This document shows positions 30,940 to 43,465 of a DNA stretch of 64,000 nt, piece after piece (position 1 is the stretch's first letter; each line of letters opens with the position of its first letter). Under the pieces are notes generated by a model. That model saw only the letters and a program-made list of their open reading frames with translations. It was not told the DNA's origin and ran no database searches. The translations under genes were made by a program, and so were the position numbers. The stretch lies in contig CM068369.1 of assembly GCA_034769895.1 (NCBI GenBank), positions 148,032,574-148,096,573 of the forward strand. Reading direction: 5' to 3'. The DNA comes from Magicicada septendecula (taxonomy: Eukaryota; Arthropoda; Insecta; Hemiptera; Cicadidae).

Positions 30940-31640
30940 TTCTGTCAAAACGTCGTTATAATAACGTTGATTTACTACTGTTCCTTCTGGAACCCATTAT
31001 TCTAAAATTACGCTATCGACAACAAACACAATGAGCATGGATTTGAATTTGGATTTGTTTTGGTGACTTTTTCGTCTAGTGACGACGGCGTTTTCCAGTT
31101 AATAGACTGTCGTTCCGTCTTAGGATCATACTGGAAGATCAAGGTTTTGTCACAAGTGATGATTTTTTTGAAAAGTATTGGGTTACGCATCAAGTTGCTG
31201 CAGCATGTCAGCGTTGAGCAAATTTCCTTGTGTGTTCTTTTTCCTCTGGTGTACGAATCCGACGTACCACCTTAGCACAAACTTTTTTTCATGCTGAGAC
31301 TCTCACACAAAATTTATCGCTCAGTGTTCATGGTTCAGCTATAATTCGGACACAGGCGATGGTCTTTTCGAACAATATGGCTAATTGTTCCTATTTTCCT
31401 TCGGTTTTTGTAGCGTTAGTTCGAGCAGAGTGCTCATCGTCTTTCACGTTCTGACGTCCTTCGCTGACGCTTTTGTAACACTCAAACATTTGTACACGAG
31501 AATGCAGTCTTCCCCGTAAGCCGCAGGAAACATTCCATTCCATTCCATTTGAAAACATTGCATTAGCGTGACGCCTACTAACACTAATTTTACTAAAAAA
31601 ATTCAAATTGACACGTAGTCAACGTTTAAACTTAGCATTA
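30940..31640 (-). pseudogene. mariner transposase relic
   Basis: The minus strand encodes fragments of a mariner-family transposase (cut-and-paste, TA target). In order: an N-terminal stretch NFFSKISVSRRHANAM near 31610; MFECYKSVSEGRQNVKDDE near 31480 (the conserved WxKRFxEGRxxVEDDxR region); RIRTPEEKEHTRKFAQ near 31250; the first catalytic Asp in IITCDKTLIFQYDPKTERQS near 31150; WKTPSS; and finally WVPEGTVVNQRYYNDVL near 30975 followed by a TAA. Several frames are needed, so it is dead. The catalytic HDN and SPDLxPxD motifs are absent, meaning the C-terminal half is deleted. I could not identify the terminal inverted repeats. Confidence 0.85.
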
Positions 31641-33978
<2,338 letters not shown>

Positions 33979-34095
33979 GTGTTGCGTAAATTATATTTTG
34001 GTGAGCGTAAAATTAAAAAAAAAAATCATTAAAAAGAATAGAAATATAAAACATAGAAAATTACTTAATTACATAACCTTAAATTACTAGTACCA
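33979..34095 (+). repeat. Dispersed repeat, copy A
   Basis: Contains GTGAGCGTAAAATTAAAAAA and ACTTAATTACATAACCTT. A diverged copy in the same orientation is at 36139-36250. Confidence 0.8.
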
Positions 34096-34377
34096 CTGTC
34101 GCAGTCTTTGTCAGACATCGAAATTGTTAAAACAAAATGTTTGTCTCAATATCAGAGACGTCAAACTCACTGTGCTGTGCCATAAGTGCAATGAAAGAAC
34201 ATAGTTACACTTGTTAGGAGACACAAGAATAATCTGATGATATTTAAGTATTGCCAAGAAAAGCCATTTTCGATACACTACAATGTGGCCTATTTAGATG
34301 ATGCAATGTACTGTAATGATCTATAAAATGTAGTGCTGAATTCATCTATATATACTTAATAATGAATGTATCTATTT

Positions 34378-34393
34378 ATACTTACATTATGTT
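34378..34393 (+). repeat. 16-bp target site duplication, left
   Basis: ATACTTACATTATGTT, identical to 34663-34678, flanking the palindromic retroelement. Confidence 0.8.
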
Positions 34394-34662
34394 GTATGAT
34401 TAAAGTTATCCGGGCTGTTTGGCCGTGGTCCATGGTTTATTGCCAAACCAAACGTTTCAGCAGCTCCAATGGCTGCCATCATCAGTGGAATTTTAAAGAA
34501 TCTTGAACGTCAAGCCCACAGTACTGTGGTGTAGGCTATATGATGGCAGCCATTGGAGCTGTTGAAACGTTTGGTTTGGCAATAAACCATGGACCACGGC
34601 CAAACAGCCCGGATAACTTTAATCATACAACTGACACCGGCCGTGAAAGCCTTAGGACAATG
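34394..34662 (+). mobile_element. 269-bp palindromic retroelement with 16-bp target duplication
   Basis: The left arm (34394-34480) and right arm (34541-34630) are almost perfect reverse complements, including CGGGCTGTTTGGCCGTGGTC. They are separated by a loop of about 60 bp. The right end carries a tail absent from the left (CTGACACCGGCCGTGAAAGCC to 34662). A 16-bp exact duplication flanks the whole, as expected for target-primed reverse transcription rather than a cut-and-paste MITE. The left arm holds an almost intact hammerhead-like motif on the minus strand. No protein is encoded. A non-autonomous Penelope-like element is my inference. Confidence 0.75.
34440..34492 (-). ncRNA. Hammerhead-like ribozyme motif, family B
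   Basis: Minus strand: CTGATGA (34485-34479), an extra T, stem II GGCAGC/GCTGCT with a 7-nt loop, then GAA, the self-complementary ACGT and T. Stem I is short: CCA upstream pairs with TGG downstream. The core fits the hammerhead order. The opposite arm of the element has lost CTGA. Activity is uncertain because stem I is weak. Confidence 0.5.
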
Positions 34663-34678
34663 ATACTTACATTATGTT
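34663..34678 (+). repeat. 16-bp target site duplication, right
   Basis: Identical to 34378-34393. Confidence 0.8.
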
Positions 34679-36138
34679 ATCAAAACTTACACTTTCTTAA
34701 TACCAGTAAATTTTATAAAATTACTCACAAAATAAATACAGATGGTTCTAGAAGTATACTGTCTTTTAGAAAAACCTAATGTGAAATCCAAAATATGTAT
34801 GTAGAAGTCCACGATATTGAGAAAATCGTGCACACTGTTCTTGTTTCCTTAATACTTATATCCCATTATAAAAAAATCGAGTAGAGTAATATGATATTTA
34901 GTATCCTGATGACATACTTTTGGTACTGGGGTCACTTGAAAGTGGCCCTAAATCGTATAGCAGTGATATAAGGTGATACGAAATAACTCCCAAATTGCAT
35001 AAAATATCACTATCATATCGTGATAGCAGTGGCAATATTCCGTACCGGGGCGGTATATTGTGTGGGGCACAGGATTGAACCGATTTTGAGTTTAATAATT
35101 AAATTTCAGTTAAGATCTGGAAATCCTTATTCGGTCTGTTTAGTATACGAATGAGGTGGATCTTTGATTGTGAAAGTTTGAACTTAATGGTAATATAAAA
35201 CCGTATTTCGACACTGAACAAGTGAGTTTTGAAATAACAATGATACGATTTCACACGAACCTCATGTATACTAAATTTCACGTTCTCTCTACTATTTCAC
35301 GAATCAATTGGTAATAATAAACATCGGTACGGCACTTCTTAGGAAACACAAGGTGATTCACAATAGCAGGTTGAGGTTGTTGCAAGAGGCCATCTAAGCA
35401 CGTAGCAGGGCGTAAATATAAGACACGTTGACTATCGGTAATTTATACGCGGAGGTGCTCAATCATGCGTAACACCTACCTAAATAGTCTTCACTGGCAT
35501 TCTCTCACCCACGTACCCGCATCTGCTGTACTGTCACGTGCTAAACGTGTTACTTTGCGGCTAAAATGGTTAATGAGCCGGTGAAAACACGAAGCAGACA
35601 ATGCAGTGAGAAATTTGCAACCGATATAATTACAGAATTAAAATGAGAACTTAGTATTTGGATTTTTGTATTAAATAGATTAAAATAATGCAAAATTATC
35701 TTAAAATAAATTTTATCTTAAGTTTATTTGACAACATACAGTGAATGAGTACACGTTTTTCAGTATTATTTTTCACCTGTGGGATAATTTACATCGTTTT
35801 ATAGCCTATCAAAATTTAACACTTAACTGGGTTTGCACAACACGTCAATAAAGAGATATCCCTTCCTACTATTTAACGGATCCTTATCTAAAAAAAATCA
35901 TTATTTTATTTTTCTATAGTGTTCTTAATTTTGTAAGTCATAATAATGACACCATTTTTGTTTTTCTATGTGGTACACAAAGCAAATCTAAACCACAAAT
36001 GTTGTATTTCATTGTACCTATGTTACATTTCATCAACTTGCACTGCTCCAAATTGCTAACCTTTCGTTTCAACCTTACATTGTCTTTTCCACTGTATGCT
36101 CGGATCATTTTTATTCGCTCTGACGACGGATTAAATGA
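34679..36138. other. No recognised gene
   Basis: The part at 35340-35600 is somewhat richer in G+C and could be a decayed transposon. No motif was recognised. Confidence 0.45.
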
Positions 36139-36250
36139 TGTCGCGTAAATTATACTGTGGTGAGCGTAAAATTAAAAAAAGTTTTTATAAAAAGTAGAAA
36201 TATAAAATTATAGACAATTACTTAATTACATAACCTTGGATTATTAGTCC
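36139..36250 (+). repeat. Dispersed repeat, copy B
   Basis: Diverged direct copy of 33979-34095, sharing GTGAGCGTAAAATTAAAAAA and ACTTAATTACATAACCTT. Confidence 0.8.
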
Positions 36251-37999
36251 AATATTTCTGCGTGCAATATTTATGTACAAAAATTATTTGTACTCTTGTA
36301 CGTAGTATAAATGGATTAGGTAGTGTACTGCTGTAAAATATGGTACATCTTTTCATAGGAACACATGAGAGTTTAGTCGTTGAAAGTGTGATTACACGAC
36401 CAATTTCGTACAGCACAAAAAAGAAGATTATGACATTCTCATCTTTTCTTTAGAGTTAATTTATGTAATACATAAATTGTATTCCGTTAGCCCATAATAT
36501 TAAGTAAAATAAAATGTGCGGAATGAGGAAGTTCAAATATTTCATAATGTATGTGAGCGCGTGTAAAATGTTTAGGAAAAAAAGAAAAATTTTAATATTT
36601 CACAAAACTACATTACTACTGTCTTGTTTGTTGTTTCTTTCGCATTGAAATTTACAATTTCAACATTCTTACATGAAATATACATCTTATAGTTTCACTA
36701 ATACTGCCGACGTAAAATAGGTTTAATGGCTACTGGAGTTATCTTTTCAATATATTTGTTCTACTGCTTACTCTGAAACACTTTCAGTTTTTAGACTAAA
36801 TAATAGATATTGATTCAAAACTAAATCACCATTTTAAGTGATTCACATTCTATCATATCATCTGCTTATACACCATTCGTTTTTAGTTAAAGGCAACAGA
36901 AAATGTTTAAACAATGTTGAAATAAGTGAGTATTATCTAATAAATCACATGCGACTTGGTATGCAGTTAAATTTAGATTAAGAAAGAACATGGAAAGGAT
37001 ACTTATCTTGCAACGTATTGGAACCACCCGCCTCAAGAATGTGCTCGGTTTTTAAGAATTATTTCCATTCCGTCCAATTTAATGGCGACTGTAAACTACA
37101 ATTATTTAAAAATTAATATATTTCGAATTACCTGTAATATAGTATATTTATATGTATTTATAATTAACATATTTAACAGAAAATTTTATTAGACTCAACA
37201 TACATATTAGGAATTAATAACTTAATGAATTTAATAGATTAATGAATCAAACAAATGGCGCTTTCGAAAAGCATTGGTTACCAGCAAATGGCGTTTTTTA
37301 GACTAATTAAAAAAGTAATTGCAATCAATGTTTTACTTCGGTAGTCACAGACATATTATATTTTAAGTTAAGATTTTAGAAATACTTTATTGAAAGAATC
37401 CTAGAATTCAGATTTAAAACTTAGAAAATATCCATGTAGCATGGTGACTTAGCATGGAACTGATCCATTCTCATCAAAGTTGAGAATATGTGTAGGCAAA
37501 CAAGCGGTGATTAAAGTCCGAAAGAAATTCAATGTTTAAATTGGAGTTGATTTTTTCTCTTTACCCAAACTGCCTGTGGCCTATGATACCTGTATGTAAT
37601 AATACTGTAATTTTACACGGATTATTTTACAATCTTCTCAATCAGATCTTTCCTTGCAGCCGGTCGTTATTACCTGTTGTTTAATTTTATATCATTTTTA
37701 TCCGAAAGGAAAGTAAAATAACAGTGTACAAGACACTGCACTACCATTTTTCCAGCAAGGCAGCGTACACGCCGAATGCACGCACCCAAAGGGCAAGGAC
37801 GTTAAGTTTAGAAAACGATTTTGCGTCCAAATGACTAAGTACAACAAACGCTGGTCTAGACACATGCATACGTTAAGTGAGAAAAGTGGTGGAAAAGATA
37901 GTAAAAATTAAAGTACGGTGATAAAGCAGACGACCATCTTTGTAAGATAACGTACAAGATGTACAAGAAATTATTGGAAGTGCGTGATGAAAATTAATA
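36251..37999. other. AT-rich DNA, nothing recognised
   Basis: No coding, RNA or repeat signal. Confidence 0.55.
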
Positions 38000-38384
38000 C
38001 CGTAGAGCTCCATTTATCCGACTCGCCAATTATCCGAATCGATATCAGGAAATTAAAAAAAAAATGAAATTGGCTGCACGCAAACGATATTCTACTTCAA
38101 AACAACTAACTTTGTTTGACATGTTCAACTGAAAAATTATAATTATGTGTAATTATTATTTTTAATTTCTTTGTGGTAAAAGTGAACTTGCAAAACACGT
38201 GTGACTTGGTTTTTATTACGATACTGTACTCATGTAATAAAAATAAACAAAAGTGACTTTTGAGCAATTTTCGCGTTTTCTTTCATAACATAACCCTTTT
38301 CTTATGTTTGTCCCAATTATCCGAATTTCTGCTTATCCGAATTACGTCGGGGAATCATTAGTTCGGATAAATGGAGTTCTACTG
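38000..38384. mobile_element. Tigger/pogo-like MITE, 385 bp
   Basis: Terminal inverted repeats: left CCGTAGAGCTCCATTTATCC, right end read in reverse CAGTAGAACTCCATTTATCC, flanked by TA on both sides (37998-37999 and 38385-38386). Inside each end is a second ATTATCCGAAT motif. TIR sequence, TA target and size fit non-autonomous pogo/Tigger elements. No transposase frame. Confidence 0.8.
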
Positions 38385-38515
38385 TAGTAAGTTTTGATAC
38401 TAGATACCTGAAGAAAGTGATGTTTTCTCTAGTCGGTTCCTACTGTTCTTGAAAAGCACCATGAAGATTAAGCTGGTAAACAGAATAATCACTGTTGCAC
38501 ACCACTATAAAAATA

Positions 38516-38567
38516 TTATCCTGATTAGCGCTTTCAAGCATCACAGCTCATTGTCAGATAGGAAATA
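38516..38567 (-). ncRNA. Decayed hammerhead motif, family A left arm
   Basis: The minus strand keeps stem II, GAA, AGCGCT and A. The core reads CTGACAA instead of CTGANGA, losing the essential G, and stem I is broken. Predicted inactive. Confidence 0.55.
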
Positions 38568-38730
38568 ACAATAATAGGACAAACAACGTCTTTATACCCA
38601 CACTTGCCCACCGCCCGTACACATTTTCGTAAACAATCTATAAGTTAAATGTCCTTTCTGGCTAGCTATTATTAACTAGCGAGTTCAGTCACCCATATCT
38701 GTACTGTTACAGCCCCTTCCTATTATATCC

Positions 38731-38812
38731 TGTGTGTATGTGTGTTTTGTGTGTATGTGTGTGTGTGTGTGGTGTGGTGTGTGTGTGTGTGTGTATGTGT
38801 GTGTGTATACAT
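38731..38812 (+). repeat. (GT)n-rich tract
   Basis: Imperfect GTGT/GTAT array inside the family A element. Confidence 0.9.
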
Positions 38813-39133
38813 TCTTTTCAATACCTAATGTTGTAAAACCTATCTCATTCGCACTTTTAACTGCAATTTCATTTTCGGTACATTTTTACAATGCGTTATA
38901 TTGTCAAAACCTTCCCTTTTTCTTTCTATATTCAACGCAAAACAACAACTTATGTAAACGCTCTTTCCGTCCCTTCCTATCACCGCCAATGGGCGCGATC
39001 ACTCACCCTTATTTCAAAAACATCCTTATATGCAATTTAATTTCTTTTTTAATGTTACCTATCCCCCTCTACCTTTTACTCCTTAATCATATTATAAAAT
39101 ATTTCTTCATATTCAAATTTAGTTTTAGTATTC

Positions 39134-39183
39134 ATTAAATTATCTAACGAGCTGTGAGCTTGAAAGCGCTAATCGGAATAATT
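39134..39183 (+). ncRNA. Decayed hammerhead motif, family A right arm
   Basis: GAA, AGCGCT, A and the downstream stem I half ATCGGAATAA are intact. The core reads CTAACGA and the upstream stem I half no longer pairs. Predicted inactive. Confidence 0.5.
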
Positions 39184-39254
39184 TTTTTATAGTGGTGTAC
39201 ATCAGTGATTATTCTGTTTGTGATTATAACCACTACCACAACATTCTTAATTAA

Positions 39255-40012
39255 ATAAGTTGATATGTTAGATTTCACGATTAGTTTTATTGATTTGTTT
39301 TGCGTCTATTACTCTGTCCTTACTCCTATAGTAAACATTGTTGAATGAATATTTATAGGTAAGCCCTATACAGAGGGTTCCAACGTTTAAGCGTATAGCC
39401 TATTTCCGAATATCTGCTTAAAATGTTTCATTTTCACACGGCAAGTAGAATAAGAAAATATTTGTTCAGTAACAAGAGACAGGAATGCGTGTTTATATCG
39501 TACACCTTAGCAGGTAGCAAGCGTCTTTAAAATTAAAAATGTAAACTCATATTTTCGCATTATGGAATTTATTCCTCCATAAATTTCTGTATCCGCGTAA
39601 TACTAATATTATGTTAAGCTGAAAGTTACTTGAGTCTTGCAGTTACAGAAAATAATGTTATGTATGCATGCGTGCGTGTGACAAGCTTCTATTGTAATTT
39701 CGGTTGTACTTGCTGAGTCCTGACTCTTGAATCTTAAATCATAAGATCTTTTCATTGTCTGCATTCGTTTACAATCAGAAGTGAATTAGTTAATATCTGT
39801 CACACCTGATATGAATAAATTGTTTTGTCAGGAAAGTATACAAAATAACACACAAGTTTCATTTTTAAAGTTCAAATGGAATACTTTTCTCTTCTTCTTC
39901 TCCTCAACGTAGAGGTTGGTGGAGTTGAAATTGCTTCCTTTTCGTAGACAGTCTCTTGATCACCACATAGCAATACCGTTAATGAACCACTAAACACTGT
40001 GTCTCAGTTTAT
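39255..40012. other. No recognised feature
   Basis: AT-rich DNA without coding or repeat signal. Confidence 0.5.
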
Positions 40013-40020
40013 GTCGGTAT

Positions 40021-40354
40021 CAGTGGCGAAGCTAGTAATTAGTGAATGGGTAGGCAAAAATCTTATCTTAAATTTTTTTTAAGGAATCACTAAAAGGTTG
40101 GTGGTTCAAATCGGACACTGAGGTAGAGTTTGCTGTAAGCGAATGGTTCCACAAACAGCCGTAAGAATTTTACTAGCAGGGAATCTACAGGTTGGTGCAA
40201 CAGTGGAACTCATGTCTTAATGTTAATGGAGGCTTCTTTTAAAATCGTTGAATAAAAAATGAATTTCAGCTCTATACGTGTTTCTATTGAACAATCCTTG
40301 CATTAGTCATACACAATAATACAACTGATTGAACTTCAAATTTTTAAACTTGAT

Positions 40355-40401
<47 letters not shown>

Positions 40402-40867
40402 TAATGTTACAAATAATTCAAATAACAATCTTGATCATCTGTTAGTTCAGCGGTATAACAGTAACACTTTTCTTAACTGCATAAAATAAACACACTTATA
40501 AACAACACAGGCGCTTTAACTTGAATGTTTGGACCACAGAAGTGAGGCATGCCTCAACGCTCTATGTGTACAGCACGGGACAATCCCCCCTCCCTTCACT
40601 TCCATATCTCTCCGGCACATTGGTTACATACGATGTATACAAAAAATGCTGAGGCAAGTTCAGGTTGCCTCATTCGCTTTAAACGAGCTATGCCGAATCT
40701 CACCTGTCACCATCTAGCGGTCGGTCAGTAAAGCACGTTTCGGCCTAATAAATTCGACAGTCGCGGTAACAATGTATAATGTAGTTCATACGTATTTATA
40801 ATTTTTATTCTACATAATTTTTTAGGGTAGGCATTGCCTCAATTGCCTCCATGTAACTTCGCCACTG
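40021..40867. mobile_element. hAT-type MITE, 847 bp
   Basis: Left end CAGTGGCGAAGCTAGTAATT; right end, read in reverse, CAGTGGCGAAGTTACATGG. The flanking 8-mers GTCGGTAT (40013-40020) and GTCGGGAT (40868-40875) match at 7 of 8 positions. TIRs starting CAGTGGCG and an 8-bp target duplication identify the hAT superfamily. The interior has no transposase frame, so it depends on enzyme from elsewhere. A (TA)n array at 40359-40398 lies inside. Confidence 0.85.
40359..40398. repeat. (AT)n microsatellite
   Basis: Forty-base perfect AT array inside the hAT MITE. Confidence 0.97.
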
Positions 40868-40875
40868 GTCGGGAT

Positions 40876-42771
40876 TCAAGGAGGCACGGAGTCTCATGTT
40901 ACTAAATAAACGAGGAGGGATGGGGACTCGGTATTTGTGAGTCATGGGTTTAGGCCAACTGAGGAAGAGACCGTTACATAAATCCAGCAGACGTTCACCC
41001 TTTGTTTCTGACTACACACATACGTACTCTTGAAAACAGTAAAACAAAAGATATATTAAGTACCAGTAGCGTAAATTATATTAGCTATGATTTATTTTCA
41101 GCTTCTGTACACGTTTTATTACTGTCATGGACGGCGTTTTTTAAATGTTTGGCACATAAACAACGGTTTATTTAAACACAAGTGTCAGCAGCAACACATG
41201 TATCATAATATCAAAAAGTATTAATATTGTTACAAAGGTAGTTTACGATTAAAAAAATAGATAAATATATATAGTAAACGATTTGATAAAGTCACTAGTG
41301 TTCGTCTACGATATGTACAGAATGAAGGAGGAAACAGTATATTTAGTACGTTTAGCTCGTAGACGTTTTCTATAAATTGCTGAACATGGATAAGGTGGCC
41401 GCGGATTCGTGTAGCAAGAATGAAACCTGATTTTTCGAGCAGATTTGTCGTAGAAGAGGACTCTCAAGCGTTCCTGCAGTACGCAGTGTACGATCTTGCG
41501 TGGTTAATAAGCCTTATAGTTCTGAAATTAATTGGAACGATACAAATTAAAACTGTATAGATAGCTTACATTGAAATTATTACAACAGAGTATATATCTG
41601 GAGGTAGGAAAATTTTATTCATTACACATTAAAATTTACTATTGTCTTATTACTTTATAATATAAAATTGTTTATAAAAAAATTGTCTTTTAATAAATGA
41701 GTCTATTGGCTTGTTTTACATGTAAGTTACTTGTACGTAGAATTCCAACTGTTTGCGTAGAGATCAGGCGCTGTGCTCGCTGCTGCAACTCTGCGCGTTG
41801 GTCGATGACTACTACGCTGACAATTCACGTCTTTGCACACACGCACACTGCGATATGAAACTGTTATTGTTTATAACTTGAATAATCTTAATCTCAAGGA
41901 TAAAAACTGGGTAAAAATGGATCATGTATTATGCTTACACAAATCCAGCTTCTTGAAGTGTTCTCGCGTTTACTCTCAGACTATCTCGGTAGATAATCTG
42001 CCCCTAACGGAAATCTTCCAGTCTACGCGAAAAAGCAAAAGAAATTTATCTATTTAAAATTATCTGAGTTCTATAATGGCAATGGTTACGAAGAACTTGT
42101 ACCGTGAACCAACTTCTAAGTCTTAAGGAAATCGACTTGTGTGGGTGAGGAAAAACTCGTGACAGCGAGTACGTCTTTCTATGGGAAGACTTCGGAAGAA
42201 ACTGAACCATCCGTACGCTGTAAGCGTTCGACTCAAATAATTTTTAGACCTTCTGATTATCTGGAAATCTAGCAACGTCATAGATGTTTATACTGATAGA
42301 CCAAACTCAAGTTGAAACTCTGTCCGATTCTGTAAAGGCCTGTCTAGATTTAATGTACAAATTTTGTTAGTTTCTAGGAGATAACAAAAATAAAAGAAGA
42401 CTGAATTCATAAAAAAAACATAAAAATTATAGTTGTGGAGAATTGAGTATATGGAAAATGTAGCTTATAACCATGAAAATACCCTACCCAAATTTCAGAT
42501 CGAAATGTTTATTTTCAACGAAGGTATTAAATAAAATGTGAATCACACAAGCACCCGCGCACTTACACACAATATTTCACATGATTAAAAGAGTATAAAA
42601 TTGTGAACATATTGACATAACATACTTTTTTAAACATAGCTTGGTTCAAAACTTATGACTACTTTGCAAAGAAAAGAACAAAATCAATTTAAAACCTGTC
42701 TATCGCCGTCAGAAAATGTGTTATAGCATTAGTATTGCACTTAAATGAACTTACTATCCTGTGTTCTGTTG

Positions 42772-42772
<1 letters not shown>
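40876..42772. other. No recognised gene
   Basis: A 74-codon frame at 41833-42057 has no familiar motif. Nothing else supported. Confidence 0.5.
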
Positions 42773-42804
<32 letters not shown>

Positions 42805-42838
42805 CCTATATATATATATCTGTGTGTGTGTGTGTGTT
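42773..42838. repeat. Compound (AT)n-(TG)n microsatellite
   Basis: (AT)n, AGGCCT, (AT)n, then (TG)n. Confidence 0.95.
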
Positions 42839-43242
42839 TATTCGGTCTAACAGTACTGGCTGCATTATGTCGGTGTCACCTTCGCCCACCTTTATTTCCT
42901 CTACTACACCATCGGCTGTCGCCGGTGTTTAAGTTTTTTAAAGTTTTTTAACGTTGAAAATAAAATTTCCTAACAGAATAACTGTATTACCTGTTCGCGA
43001 AAACGCAAATATTTTCAAGCAGCTCAAAGATACGTAACCCCTGATTAACCTGTTCTCTATATGTGACACGACGTTTCATTTCCAAACCTCATGCTTATCA
43101 ACGTTATCGACACCCTGGTGTAATTAAAAATCTATATTATCAATCAAAGTAAAAGTAGCGGGTATGAATGTTGCAACTAAGAATAAAAGAGTTTATTTAT
43201 ATGATTACATGTGTGTCATTTAGTTATATATTTAAAATCATA

Positions 43243-43384
43243 GGATAATAATAATAATAAAACATATAATAATAATAATAATAACATATAAATATTCCTA
43301 CAATGTTTATATGAGCAGTGCTTAACTAATGGCACGTCGATGCTCTTCAAGTAGTTGCAAATTATTCCTAACATCAAATACTGT

Positions 43385-43419
<35 letters not shown>

Positions 43420-43465
43420 TTTATACTAATACTAATAATAATAATTATTATATTATTATTGTTGG
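43243..43465. repeat. Clustered (AAT)n, (ACT)n and (TAA)n trinucleotides
   Basis: Three separate short trinucleotide arrays: AATAAT near 43245-43285, ACTACT at 43384-43420, AATAAT/ATTATT at 43425-43463. Confidence 0.9.

Larger units (their letters stand above)
38482..39254 (+). mobile_element. Hammerhead retroelement, family A, inverted arms
   Basis: The left arm (38482-38560, minus-oriented unit) and right arm (39143-39220, plus-oriented) are inverted copies sharing ATAGTGGTGT, AGTGATTATTCTG and TTGAAAGCGCTAAT. The right end continues into a tail (TTGTGATTATAACCACTACC to TTAATTAA), absent on the left. This is the same layout as the 34394 element. The 580-bp interior holds a (GT)n patch and shares TAAGTTAAATGT with the 58643 copy. 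Both ribozyme cores are damaged. No clear target duplication found. Confidence 0.65.

Noticed and set aside
31540..31552. CATTC repeats as satellite
   Set aside because: Only about three to four copies; too short to be meaningful.
34394..34630. Reading the palindrome as an ordinary MITE
   Set aside because: The exact 16-bp flanking duplication and one-sided tail do not fit cut-and-paste transposition.
38734..39138. 134-codon frame starting in a (GT)n tract
   Set aside because: Starts in simple repeat, lies inside the family A retroelement, hydrophobic low-complexity product without motif.
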